Source of the DNA: Nodosilinea sp. WJT8-NPBG4
GTDB taxonomy: Bacteria; Cyanobacteriota; Cyanobacteriia; Phormidesmidales; Phormidesmidaceae
DNA length: 64,000 bases
Reading direction: 5' to 3'
Assembly (NCBI GenBank): GCA_019359285.1
Contig: JAHHHQ010000058.1
Coordinates: 21,034-85,033 of the forward strand
Below the pieces are notes generated by a model. It was not told the DNA's origin. It saw only the letters and a list, made by a program, of their open reading frames with translations, and ran no database searches. Below are positions 7,751 to 16,839 of the stretch, in pieces. Both the position numbers and the translations under genes were made by a program. Position 1 is the first letter of the stretch, and the number at the start of each line of letters is the position of its first letter.

Positions 7751-9811
7751 CTAGTAGCGCATTAGCGATCGCGCATACACCGGACAAGCTTCCCCATCCC
7801 CTCCATCCCCCTCATCTCCCGTCTCCCCCTTAGTACCTCCCTCCCCATACAACCGCTCCACCACCTCGTCTAGCCCCTCGCTTTGATCAACTAGGGCAAA
7901 TTTGCGCACGGTGGACCAGTAGGGAAAATGGCAGTTGGCGGTGTCGATCAGGCTTTGGTAGAGGGCGTTGATGCGGGGATGGTGCCACCAGTCGGGTTGG
8001 GTTAGATCAAGGTCCCAATTCTCAACTTGGTGGCGCAGGGCATCTAGGTCAGGCACGATCACCATGGCGCAGAACTTGTGGTTAGCGCCGACGGTGATGG
8101 CCTTAGCCACCAGGGGGGAGGCCAGTAATTCCTGCTCTAGGGGGCGGGGGGAAACGTATTTGCCGGTGCAGAGTTTGAATAAAGCTTTCTTCACCCCGGT
8201 GATGGTGAGAAAGCCGTCGGCATCAAGGGTGCCGAAGTCGCCGGTGTGTAGCCAGCCATCGGGGGTGAGGGCGGCGGCGGTGGCGGCGGGGTCATGGTAG
8301 TAGCCCTGCATGAGAAAGGGTGCGCGCACCAGAACTTCTTGGTCAGCAGCGAGGGCAATCTCAACGCCAGGAATGGGCAGGCCGACGGTGCCAGGTCGGT
8401 TATAGCCAGCGCGAGTGTAGGTGAGGACGCCGCTGGTTTCGGTGAGGCCGTAGCCTTGATAGACCGGCACCCCCGCCGCCGAGAAAAACTTGACGAGATT
8501 GCTAGATAGGGCGGCACCGCCACAGATACAGGCTTTGAGCCGGCCACCAAACACCTCGCGCCATTTGATAAATACGAGTCGTTCGGCCAGCTGCATTTGC
8601 AGACGGTAGAGCTTTTGCGGCGGCTGACTGGGATCGAACCGAGCCGTGAGATTGATGGCCCATTGCAGCACCCGCCGATCGAAATGGCTGAGGTGGTTAA
8701 CCTGATCGAGAATGCGCTCATGCACTTTTTCTAATAGCCGAGGCACGGTAATTAACAAGGTGGGCTTGACCCGGCGCAGGTGCTTGATCAGGTGGTTGGG
8801 GTCAGAGAAATAAATGCTGTGGCCCCAGGCCAGGTGGCCATACAAAAACACACGGGCAAAGATGTGGTTGAGGGGCAAAAACAGCAGGGCCACTTCGTCG
8901 GGGCCGGTTTGGAGGTTGGGGTAGCTAGAAAACGAAGCTAGTACGTTGGCCGCGATCGCCTCATGGCTGAGCATTACCCCCTTAGGGCGCTTGGTTTCGC
9001 TGGCAATGTAGATGATGGTGGCTAGATCGGCGGGTGTGATCGCATTTTCTAAAGCCTGAACGGCCTCAGCTGACCACCGCTGTCGTCCCCGCTCACGCAT
9101 CTCGGCTAACGCGCACACTCGCAACGCCTGGGGCACCGGCGGACATGGCTGCTGAATAGGCGTTTCACAGAGTAAATGGGGAATTTGTAAACAGGTTTCA
9201 GAGGCCGGTATCGGCAGCGCTGCGTCCGAGACTGACTCACTGCCGCCGGTCTGCTCGGCCTGCCAACTATCGGGCACCTCGGCCAAAATCACAGTTTTTA
9301 GAGTGGGCACTTCCCATAGGTAGGGGCGAATTTGGTCGAACAAAGCGGGGTTAGAAACCACCAGCAGCGGCGCTTCGACCTCTTGCAAAATTAGCAGAAT
9401 GTTTTCGATGGTCTGGGTAAGGTCGATGGGCACGTTAACAAACCCAGCCAGCAGGGTGCCAAGGTCAGCGATCGCAAACCCCACATCGCTGTGCATCATC
9501 AGAGCAACGCGATCGCCCCGGTGCAAGTCAAAGGTCTCTAACCCCAGAGCAAATTCTTCTACCGCCCGACGAAAGGCCTCGGTAGAAAAGGATTGCCAAC
9601 TTCCCTTGCGCCATTGGTTGAGGGCGCGATCGTTGGCAATGGCTAAGCCATCCGCACCATCAAGCAAAGACGGTAGAGTGCGGTGAAGGATGGTGGGACT
9701 GGCACATGCACTTCCCGTAGGGATACTCGATTCGAGTTGGTTTCTGGTTTTGGGATGCCACAGGCTATACGCTTCGCGAAGCGCGAGATTGAAGAGAGTT
9801 GGGGTAGTCAT
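7751..9811 (-). CDS. fadD: Long-chain acyl-CoA synthetase (AMP-binding family)
   Basis: It would activate fatty acids with ATP and CoA, feeding the downstream enzymes. The adenylate-forming domains are clear: P-loop region at residues 268-278 (YIASETKRPKG), GGAALSSN (431-438), GYGLTET (453-459), GWLHTGDFG (519-527), and the long-chain-type hinge ITGVKKALFKLCTGKYVSP (537-555). The P-loop departs from the usual YTSGTTGxPKG at several positions, so activity should not be taken for granted. The last 30 residues are a Gly/Glu/Asp-rich tail encoded by a low-complexity tract. It resembles the COG1022/LACS branch, as does cyanobacterial acyl-ACP synthetase, so acyl-ACP ligation is an alternative; the operon argues for CoA. 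First gene of the leftward cluster. Confidence 0.85.
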   Translation of the reverse strand: MTTPTLFNLALREAYSLWHPKTRNQLESSIPTGSACASPTILHRTLPSLLDGADGLAIANDRALNQWRKGSWQSFSTEAFRRAVEEFALGLETFDLHRGDRVALMMHSDVGFAIADLGTLLAGFVNVPIDLTQTIENILLILQEVEAPLLVVSNPALFDQIRPYLWEVPTLKTVILAEVPDSWQAEQTGGSESVSDAALPIPASETCLQIPHLLCETPIQQPCPPVPQALRVCALAEMRERGRQRWSAEAVQALENAITPADLATIIYIASETKRPKGVMLSHEAIAANVLASFSSYPNLQTGPDEVALLFLPLNHIFARVFLYGHLAWGHSIYFSDPNHLIKHLRRVKPTLLITVPRLLEKVHERILDQVNHLSHFDRRVLQWAINLTARFDPSQPPQKLYRLQMQLAERLVFIKWREVFGGRLKACICGGAALSSNLVKFFSAAGVPVYQGYGLTETSGVLTYTRAGYNRPGTVGLPIPGVEIALAADQEVLVRAPFLMQGYYHDPAATAAALTPDGWLHTGDFGTLDADGFLTITGVKKALFKLCTGKYVSPRPLEQELLASPLVAKAITVGANHKFCAMVIVPDLDALRHQVENWDLDLTQPDWWHHPRINALYQSLIDTANCHFPYWSTVRKFALVDQSEGLDEVVERLYGEGGTKGETGDEGDGGDGEACPVYARSLMRY

Positions 9812-11130
9812 AGCGGCTGGGAAGTGAGGGGATGTAGACCGAAAGCGGTGACCCGTTCGCGTTTATTTGACCTGAGTAACTAAATTAAGGATGGAGACAC
9901 TACCAAACGGTTTCCTTCGCCAGAAACGACGGAGGAATGAGAAGAATGGACAAACCGACGGCTAACTACCTTAAGTAAGCTAACTACCGTATTTAATGAC
10001 CTTGAAGCGGGGGCGATAGCTAAAGGATTAGGCCTGATGCGTTAGGGCATAGATCCCTTAGCCTATTACCTGATGATCTAAAAACAGCAATCAAAAATCA
10101 GATGCTATGCACTTTACCAATCATTTCAGCACCGGTTTTATTCAATGCTTACCAATAATTGATTGAAACTAGTGCAGCGCCTCTACCTCTCCAATTGCTT
10201 TTAGCTGTCTGGTCGCTGACTCAAGGGAGCCAGATTCTATTAGGTGTTTCCACAAAAAAGCCCATTAGCTCCTTTGAAGACATTCGTTGTTTCGTTAATT
10301 ATAGCTTTCCAGTTTTTGCCCCACCCATAATTGAAATCTATCGCAAATAACTTTTGTAAAGAAGCGGACTAACAGGCACTCTAGCTAGGCGTAAACGCTC
10401 AGGCTACTTATCAAATGCGTTGCCAAACCCTCTGGGATCACGAGAAAAAGACAGGAAAGTTCAACTTTCCATACTGCTCTCTCAGTCTCTACGCTCTGCA
10501 AGGGATAGAAACAACCGGGCTTAAATTGCAGGTCTCCAAGGCAGATTGCCTATACCCAAGGAAATGAACCTGGCAGACTTATGATTTTGCTCTAGTTAAA
10601 TCTCATCTTGAGACTTAGGCACCTAGATGCTGGTCTTGTCCTAAGACTTTAGAGACTTGACACTGAGAGTGGCTGCTTTTTAGGTTTTTGGAAGAGAGGG
10701 TGATGGAGGGGCGGAACGGTTCAAAGGGCGATCGCAGCCACGCGACTTCTGCTCTTTAGCTTCAGCTAAAGAGCAGAAGTCGATTAGATAGTCCTACAGC
10801 GAGACTTACAGGTCTCTTAAATAGTCTTGCAAAGTAACTTAAAAGACCAGTGATGAGACTTTACTCTATCAGTGATTTCGGCAATGGCACCGTGAGTCAA
10901 GCTGAGGCGCATCAGCTATCCTTGTGTGGTGATAAAGCGGCACCTCCTAGGCTTCCGCACCTTCAATCAAGACGCCTTTACGAAGCTCCAGAAGGCTCGA
11001 AAATTTAGTCCAAAATTAGTCCGCCGAAAATCTAGCCTGCCTGAAGCTCTTTATCTATAATTACTTCAGGTGTTTGATTGTTTGCGTGATAGGCAACTAT
11101 TCAAGCCCGTCATCCCTTGTCCCTGTTTGT
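9812..11130. other. Gene-poor intergenic region
   Basis: No convincing gene over about 1.3 kb. A 63-codon frame at 10159-10350 lacks a ribosome-binding site and family signal. The stretch contains scattered AGACTT/GTCTC words (about 10600-10870), a perfect hairpin at 10743-10782, and many frame-breaking stops. It looks like decayed accessory DNA ending in the transposase remnant at 11215. Confidence 0.5.
10743..10782. repeat. Perfect 19-bp inverted repeat, 2-nt loop
   Basis: The arm CGACTTCTGCTCTTTAGCT is followed after TC by its exact reverse complement. Such a tight, long palindrome is more like a mobile REP/MITE-type element or extruding cruciform than a terminator; no T-run follows. Confidence 0.75.
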
Positions 11131-11133
11131 GAC

Positions 11134-11174
11134 TGAAACCATAAGTTGTCTATTTTGGACAACTTATGGTTTCA
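11134..11174. repeat. Perfect 17-bp inverted repeat, 7-nt loop
   Basis: The arm TGAAACCATAAGTTGTC is separated by TATTTTG from its exact reverse complement. It lies about 40 bp before the first recognisable transposase codons at 11215, so it may be part of an insertion element boundary. Confidence 0.75.
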
Positions 11175-11214
11175 GGAGTTTGCCCATGGCTGTAAGCACC
11201 CCTTAACACATCAA

Positions 11215-11800
11215 AGCAAGCGAGTCTCGCGTTTGCCGCGGGCCTCGCTTTATCCGAGGGTTGTTATGGCAAACGCCGTGCCCAACGCTATTGGCAACTG
11301 ACCGCAGATAAAGATGTCTTGACCCTTGGCCCCGACCTGGATAGTCATGACGTGGATGGATAGGATCTCCTACAAGCCGGTCGGAGACCTGTACGGCCTG
11401 AAAAACTGGGTGGAATATGGCTTCAAGCAAAGCAAGAGTGAACTCGGATGGGCTGACTGTCGCATGACTGACTATGCTGCAATTGAAAAGTGGTGGGAGA
11501 TTGTCATAAGCGCCTATTGGATTGTCACCTTGCACACACCACCAATGCGTCCTGACGGAACTAACCCTCCGAAACGAGATACCTTAGGTGTTATCTTATC
11601 GTTTACCCAAAATTCAGCCTGGGGTGCAGGGAATGGATAGAAGAACTGGCTCAATAACCTTCGCCTCATTCTGTTGCCCTGGGTGAGTTCGAATCTGCTA
11701 CAACCTTGGCTGGAGTTCTTCCCAGTTCCCCAGTTGGAGAAAGGGTTTCAGACGCTCATCGGGTTCATGAATCTGTTTCCAGGTGCGTCTGTAACTCCCT
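11215..11800 (+). pseudogene. Decayed IS701-type transposase (C-terminal part)
   Basis: Pieces of one DDE transposase can be read in different forward frames: RYWQLTADKD near 11295, then LYGLKNWVEYGFKQSKSELG (carrying the probable final acidic Glu) and GWADCRMTDYAAIEKWWEI from 11390, then NNLRLILLPWVSSNLLQPWL and FPVPQLEKGFQTLIGFMNLF up to about 11790. These match the C-terminal region of IS701-like transposases as I know them. At least two frame changes and an internal stop (TAG near 11362) separate the pieces, so the gene is dead. The N-terminal two thirds are absent or unrecognisable. An open frame at 11326-11640 covers the middle part. Confidence 0.75.
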
Positions 11801-12049
11801 CACAAATACTTTCCTCTGCCTAGAGTCATTGAAGAGCGCTATTGCAATCGAAGGTATTGTCCTAGGACGACATAGAGGGAAAGTGTGTTTACCGTACTAC
11901 TACTAATGCCAGCTGCTCACAGCAATCCCTCTTTAGTCACTCTGGCTAAGCATAAAGCCAACGATAAAGGCTAAAACAAACGGTGCTGCAATCATTTAGA
12001 ATAGGTTGGTGATCACGGGTAATGCTCTCTAGGTCGTCTTTAAAGGTGG

Positions 12050-13930
12050 TTAATAACCGCTGCGATCGCGCTCTCCAATCCCAAGAATGGCCTGATTATA
12101 GCGTTCGGCCGCTAGCAAGGCCTGAATGCCGTGCTTTTCGCACAGGTCTGAAAACTGCTGTAACGCCTGCCTGCGCTCTTCGAGGGTGCGGTCTTCAAAA
12201 TTGGGAGAGCCTGCCATTGTAGCCAGCAGTGGCTGGAAGCCCAGACAGGCTAAACCATAGATCAACTGCTTTGACAGCCGAGCCTCGGGTTTGACTGGCC
12301 CATTTTTGGGGTCTATATCGGCACTGCCGGGGCAAAAGTAGCCGCCGTGGGTGTCAATTTTGCCCCTAAAGTAAGCGAAAGTGAGCTTGACGTAATCCCA
12401 AAAGTTCAGCGATTGCTTGCCCAGGGCATGGCTCAAAACACCCACTAGTTTTTGATCGGGGAGGGCCTCTTGATAGTCGGTGCAGTCAAAGACGGTGAAC
12501 AATTCTGCAATAGGCTTTTGGGTTGGCACTAGCAGTTCAATTTGCCTGTCGAGCAACGAAGTCTTGGGTAGGGTATACAGGTACTTCAGGTACGACGACG
12601 CTTTCACGGTTTGTATCGTTTCTGCTGTGTCCGCTTCCTCTGATTCTGGCAGAGTGATGACTTCAGAGCTGGGTGCAATGCCTTGAGTGGCAAACTGCGA
12701 TCGCGTTGTCATATCCAGAAGCTTGCCAGTCTCTGGGGCAAGGTTGACAATGCCGTACTGGTTAGCAGCACTGGGCTGGACTGTACTAGCCTCGGGCAAC
12801 TTCACCACCACGTTTCCGAGGCGATAGCCTCCCTCGCGGGTACGAGCTGGAAAGCTTGCGTAGTTAGCTGCCGTAGAGGCCAGCTTTAAGGCCATATCGC
12901 CTTCGTTGCTAAATAGGTAGGTCTCCTCAAAGCGCCGCAGGGACGAGGTGAGAAAGTTAGCCCGGCTAGAAATGATTGTTTCTGCTGGGATGTCGGGTGC
13001 TACCAACACCAGTCGCCCCAAGGCAAAAACATGGCCGATATTAGGCGAAGGAGCCTTAGCCTTACCCAAGCCTAGGTTGGTATATCCAACTGAGTTTTCA
13101 TCAAACACGTCCGACAAAATCCGCACAGTATTGGTGACCACAAAGCCCCCCATGCTGTGCCCAATAAATGACAGCTTGACGCGGCCGCCTTTTAACCCAC
13201 CAATCTCCACAATGGCCTTATCCAGCTGGCGCATGAATTCCACCAGGTCTGGCACCCCAAAGTTAGTGGCCCGGTAAGCATCTCGCAAGTAGCCCACAAC
13301 GCGTAGAAGAAACAGCGTCAGGACAGTGGATAGTGCAAGGGTCGCTGAAACCAGCAAGATAACGCCAGTGATGGTAAAGGCCGTAGACCCCGACCACTGG
13401 GTAGTCAATGACACCACGCTCAACCCCAGCAAGGCCGCAAGCGCCAGCACCACAATTACTTTTAAGACGATAGGCAAAGACCTGCGCGCGGCCCCAAGCT
13501 TGCTGCTTAATGAATCGTTGCCAAAGCCTTTGATCTGCTCAGAGGGCCACCGATAACCAATAAAGACTAAGCCCTGGGGTCTACGATCGCAGTTTTTGAC
13601 AATATGATTACGAATATCTTGGTACCACCCCTTTACACCACCGCCCTGCTTTAGCTGATTTTCATCGGTAGCAAACTCGCCCAGAGCGGTGTTGTAACCA
13701 TGAATAGCAATTAAAAGTTCTGGGCAGTCTTGGGCACACAGAAATTCAGCAATCTGCTTGATGGCGGGCTCTGGATCGGAAACAGAGTACACTTTATCTT
13801 CGACGTTGTTAGGAGCCGTACTACCTACGAAGTAGGCTGGAAGATCTGCACAATTAGTAGCTGGTAGTTCAGATTTTGTTACCGGAATTGACTTGATATC
13901 AATTAAATAAGACCCATTTAATTGAGTCAT
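12050..13930 (-). CDS. Alpha/beta hydrolase with membrane insertion
   Basis: A protein of about 626 aa with a serine-hydrolase core: LLIAIHGYNT (oxyanion region, about residues 70-80), FIGYRWPSEQ, and the nucleophile elbow LSFIGHSMGG (about 255-265). Between the early strands and the elbow lie two strong membrane segments (about 155-183 and 190-215), so the fold is interrupted by a hairpin membrane insertion. A candidate catalytic His is in DTHGGYF near residue 530. The type resembles DUF900-like hydrolases (inference). A GTG four codons upstream (13942) is an alternative start. It is flanked by gene-poor DNA and belongs to no evident operon. Substrate unknown. Confidence 0.75.
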   Translation of the reverse strand: MTQLNGSYLIDIKSIPVTKSELPATNCADLPAYFVGSTAPNNVEDKVYSVSDPEPAIKQIAEFLCAQDCPELLIAIHGYNTALGEFATDENQLKQGGGVKGWYQDIRNHIVKNCDRRPQGLVFIGYRWPSEQIKGFGNDSLSSKLGAARRSLPIVLKVIVVLALAALLGLSVVSLTTQWSGSTAFTITGVILLVSATLALSTVLTLFLLRVVGYLRDAYRATNFGVPDLVEFMRQLDKAIVEIGGLKGGRVKLSFIGHSMGGFVVTNTVRILSDVFDENSVGYTNLGLGKAKAPSPNIGHVFALGRLVLVAPDIPAETIISSRANFLTSSLRRFEETYLFSNEGDMALKLASTAANYASFPARTREGGYRLGNVVVKLPEASTVQPSAANQYGIVNLAPETGKLLDMTTRSQFATQGIAPSSEVITLPESEEADTAETIQTVKASSYLKYLYTLPKTSLLDRQIELLVPTQKPIAELFTVFDCTDYQEALPDQKLVGVLSHALGKQSLNFWDYVKLTFAYFRGKIDTHGGYFCPGSADIDPKNGPVKPEARLSKQLIYGLACLGFQPLLATMAGSPNFEDRTLEERRQALQQFSDLCEKHGIQALLAAERYNQAILGIGERDRSGY

Positions 13931-13942
13931 GGTTTTGTGCAC

Positions 13943-14700
13943 CTACTCAGTACTTTAGGCTTTACAGGGAAATTTAAAATCATTGAGCTGAACCCCTCGC
14001 TGGCCTGATTTTTCTAGATTATAGGGCGATATTGTGAGTCAGCAGGTTTTCGCTCGAGTTGCTTAACTAGATGATGATTGCATATGCTGAGGCGAGAAGT
14101 GGTAATCGAGAGACCAAAACTTAACTATGATCTCTGGCTACTATGAAAGCTACTTTTCCTCAAGCGATGGATAGGTAGCGTAGTCAGGACTATAGGCCTC
14201 AGAGACACCATTACTTATTTGACTGACACAAGGCCGAAAAGCGTTGACATCTCGTAGGTTAGCTGACACCCAGTAAAACCCAATAGGATTCAGGTTATCA
14301 CCTTACTTATTGTGGTTTGTTGGCACAGATAAATTAGAAGTCATACATCTGACAATTAGTACATTTCAATAACAAGAAATCTGACACTGTAGAAACGAGA
14401 TGGAGGGGCATGGGGTTTAGGGGTGATGTGCGATCGCTTTGATTTCGCCGATCGATTTAGGATTCCAGAGATTGGCGGGTGATGGAGAGCCCTCCTACGG
14501 CGGGCGATCGCACTACAGGAGAGGGCTGTGAAGGTTTGCTGCTCTGGAGTTCTCGTTTGTCGTTCCAGACAAGGCAACATAATCCCGATCGCTTCGCACC
14601 AGACAAATGATGCTTGAGATTACATTCCTGTCCAAAAGGGAAGTCGCCGACGTATTATCACGAGAACAACGCCTTCGAAACACTTGTTCGTTCCTAGTGA
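13943..14700. other. Intergenic region, no gene seen
   Basis: About 750 bp between the divergent hydrolase and monooxygenase genes. A 74-codon leftward frame at 14356-14580 has no family signal or ribosome-binding site. Several HIP1 sites are present. Promoters for both flanking genes should lie here but I cannot place them. Confidence 0.5.
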
Positions 14701-16026
14701 GTGCGAATGATCGACACTTCATCTCAGATCATTGTGATTGTTGGCGCGGGGCCAGCCGGACTATTGCTGGCCCACTACCTCCTGCGCCGGGGCTATCGCG
14801 TGCAGATCTACGATCGCCGCCCCGATCCGCGCCAGATTGCACCTGACCAACAGCGGTCGTTCCCCATTTCTCTGCAACACCGGGGGCGGCGAGCCTTGCA
14901 AAACATTCCAGGGTTAGAAGAGGCGATCGCTGAATACAGCGTCATGTGTCGAGGTACCTATGTACATCGCAAAAGCAAGGCCCGCTGCATTCCGCGTAAA
15001 CACCCCATTCTCACCGTCGATCGCAACCGGCTGGTGCTAGTGCTGCTAGAGCAGCTTGTCGCTCGCTACCCTGAGCCAACGCAGCTGAGCCTCACCTTTG
15101 ACTGCCCTTGCCAGGGGGTCGATAGCCAGGCCCAAACCGTGAGCTTTCAAGCCGCCGATGGCCAAAGCTTTAGCGTCAACTACGATCGCTTGATTGGTGC
15201 CGATGGGGCCAAGTCTTGTGTCAGAGCCGCGCTGGTAGCTGAGCATGGCCTTAACTGCCAACAAGCCTTTGTGCCCGATGCCTATAAATCGATCTTTCTA
15301 GCGCGCACCAACCGATCACAAGGCGTTGAGTTGGCCCCAGATTTTATCCACGCCTGCAATATCGGGGGCGATGCGCGCATTCTGCTAGCTCCGCAGCCAG
15401 GCGACCAAATGCACGGAGCCTTTATTTTTAGTGCTAAAAACAGCCCGTTTGGTAGGCTAAAGACCAAAGCCGATGTGCTGGACTATTTTGCTACCCAGCT
15501 ACCCACCTTTCGCCCACTGCTCAGCGAGGCCGAAGCCGAGGCTCTGCTGCAACGCCCTACGGCCCGATTGACGACATTGACATGCGATCGCTTTCACCAG
15601 GGCGATCGCATTCTAATTTTGGGTGATGCCGCCCATGCCGTTTCGCCCTCCATTGGCCAGGGTTGCAACTCAGCCCTGCAGGATGTGGAATGGGTTAATC
15701 AGTTACTCGACCAGTATCAGGATGATTGGTCGCAGGTGTTGCCCCAGTTTTCTCAGCAGCGGGTAATCGAGGCCCATGCCCTGCGAGATTTGTCAGACTA
15801 TTCCTTTCCGCGCAGCAAAGCATTAGTGCTTGAGTTTTTTCTGCGGCTCACTGTGGGTCGCAAGCTTCACCAGTGGTTTCCCCAACGGTTTTCGCCCTTT
15901 GTGTTTGACCTCGTTTTAGATACAGATTTGAATTACTCAGAGGTGCTGCGACTCAGCGAAGGGTGGATCAACAAGGTCAAGCGATCGATGGCGGCAACCG
16001 CATCAGCGCCTGAGGTTACCAGTTGA
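14701..16026 (+). CDS. FAD-dependent monooxygenase, kynurenine 3-monooxygenase-like
   Basis: This is a group A flavoprotein hydroxylase of 441 aa. The N-terminal FAD-binding motif is IIVIVGAGPAGLLLAHYLLR (about residues 9-28) followed by VQIYDRRP; the second motif DRLIGADGAKSCVR lies at about 160-173 and the GD motif ILGDAAHAVSPSIGQGCN at about 305-322. The overall pattern (SLQHRGRRAL early, GQGCNSALQDVEW late) resembles kynurenine 3-monooxygenases, but no kynureninase or other tryptophan-degradation gene is nearby, so the substrate is open. The start is GTG (14701), with an ATG two codons later. The downstream GIY-YIG-like gene follows 47 bp later in the same direction. Confidence 0.85.
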   Translation: MRMIDTSSQIIVIVGAGPAGLLLAHYLLRRGYRVQIYDRRPDPRQIAPDQQRSFPISLQHRGRRALQNIPGLEEAIAEYSVMCRGTYVHRKSKARCIPRKHPILTVDRNRLVLVLLEQLVARYPEPTQLSLTFDCPCQGVDSQAQTVSFQAADGQSFSVNYDRLIGADGAKSCVRAALVAEHGLNCQQAFVPDAYKSIFLARTNRSQGVELAPDFIHACNIGGDARILLAPQPGDQMHGAFIFSAKNSPFGRLKTKADVLDYFATQLPTFRPLLSEAEAEALLQRPTARLTTLTCDRFHQGDRILILGDAAHAVSPSIGQGCNSALQDVEWVNQLLDQYQDDWSQVLPQFSQQRVIEAHALRDLSDYSFPRSKALVLEFFLRLTVGRKLHQWFPQRFSPFVFDLVLDTDLNYSEVLRLSEGWINKVKRSMAATASAPEVTS

Positions 16027-16073
16027 GGTGATTAGGACGATAATGAAGCCTAGTTATCCACGAAGGCAAGCCT

Positions 16074-16730
16074 GTGACCTCCGAAAAATCAGACGCGCCA
16101 AAGGCGATTGAACATCAGAACGTCCCCGTTGAGCATCGCAGTCTCCACGACTTTTTGTATAGCGCCGCCGACGAACACGCGGCTGATACCGCTGCCGCCC
16201 CACCTACGGCTTCTACCGGCAATAGCCCCCTACCCGTTGCCAACTGGTGCGACCAAACCGAGGATGCCAAGGTCACCGGGGTCTATGCCGTGCTCGACCG
16301 CGACGGTCAGACTCAGTTTATTGGTATCTCTCGTAATGTCTCCCTATCGTTGCGCAGCCATTTGCTCGAAAAAGGGGAAGCGGTCTGTGCCCTGGTCACG
16401 GTGCAACCCTTTAGCTTTCCGAATCGAGAGGTGATGGCGGCCCTGCGGGATGAATGGATTGCCGCATTGCCCAGCCCCCCGCCCGGCAATGTCGACGGCA
16501 CCTGGGATGGCACCGTGGGTAAAGCCGCTACCCAGGCTATGTCTGCCGCCGAACGGGAAGCCTACGAAGCCAAAAAGCTCAAGCTTCGTCGCGCCATGGC
16601 CGATAGCTCACTGGCGAAAGAGCAGGATGCAGCCCAGGCTGCTGACCCTAAAGCAGACCTGACCGCCGCGATGACCGATGACAACTGGAGTGCCCTAATT
16701 CGCGATCAAACTGAGCAAACTCAGTCATAA
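16074..16730 (+). CDS. GIY-YIG nuclease-like protein
   Basis: A 218-aa protein with a Pro/Ala-rich N-terminus and a central domain (about residues 67-130) that fits a GIY-YIG fold: GVYAVLDRDG at the GIY strand, QFIGISRN at the YIG strand, then the SLRSHL helix. The Glu/Arg catalytic set is not obvious (NREVMAALRDEW may supply residues), so it may be a binding rather than cleaving member. The C-terminal third is charged, helical and low-complexity. It starts at GTG and may be co-transcribed with the monooxygenase upstream. A strong hairpin follows. Confidence 0.65.
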   Translation: MTSEKSDAPKAIEHQNVPVEHRSLHDFLYSAADEHAADTAAAPPTASTGNSPLPVANWCDQTEDAKVTGVYAVLDRDGQTQFIGISRNVSLSLRSHLLEKGEAVCALVTVQPFSFPNREVMAALRDEWIAALPSPPPGNVDGTWDGTVGKAATQAMSAAEREAYEAKKLKLRRAMADSSLAKEQDAAQAADPKADLTAAMTDDNWSALIRDQTEQTQS

Positions 16731-16776
16731 TCCCTGAAGTGCAGTCGTTGCATAGGTTGGGTAATGAACAACCACA

Positions 16777-16815
16777 AAAGATGGGGAGCACTCGAAAAAG
16801 GTGCTCCCCATCTTT
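16777..16815. terminator. Bidirectional terminator hairpin
   Basis: A perfect 15-bp stem (AAAGATGGGGAGCAC and complement) with a 9-nt loop TCGAAAAAG lies between two convergent genes. A/T bases flank both sides, so it can serve both transcripts. Confidence 0.8.
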
Positions 16816-16839
16816 ATGTATTACTGAGAATCAAAGGAA

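Noticed and set aside
8620..8660. tRNA T-arm-like sequence (GGTTCGATCCC on the minus strand)
   Set aside because: It lies inside the acyl-CoA synthetase coding for RFDPSQPP; no acceptor stem or anticodon arm can be formed around it.
10159..10350. 63-codon forward frame
   Set aside because: No ribosome-binding site, no family pattern, in decayed DNA.
10490..10520. CRISPR-repeat-like end (GCAAGGGATAGAAAC)
   Set aside because: Single occurrence, no regularly spaced copies.
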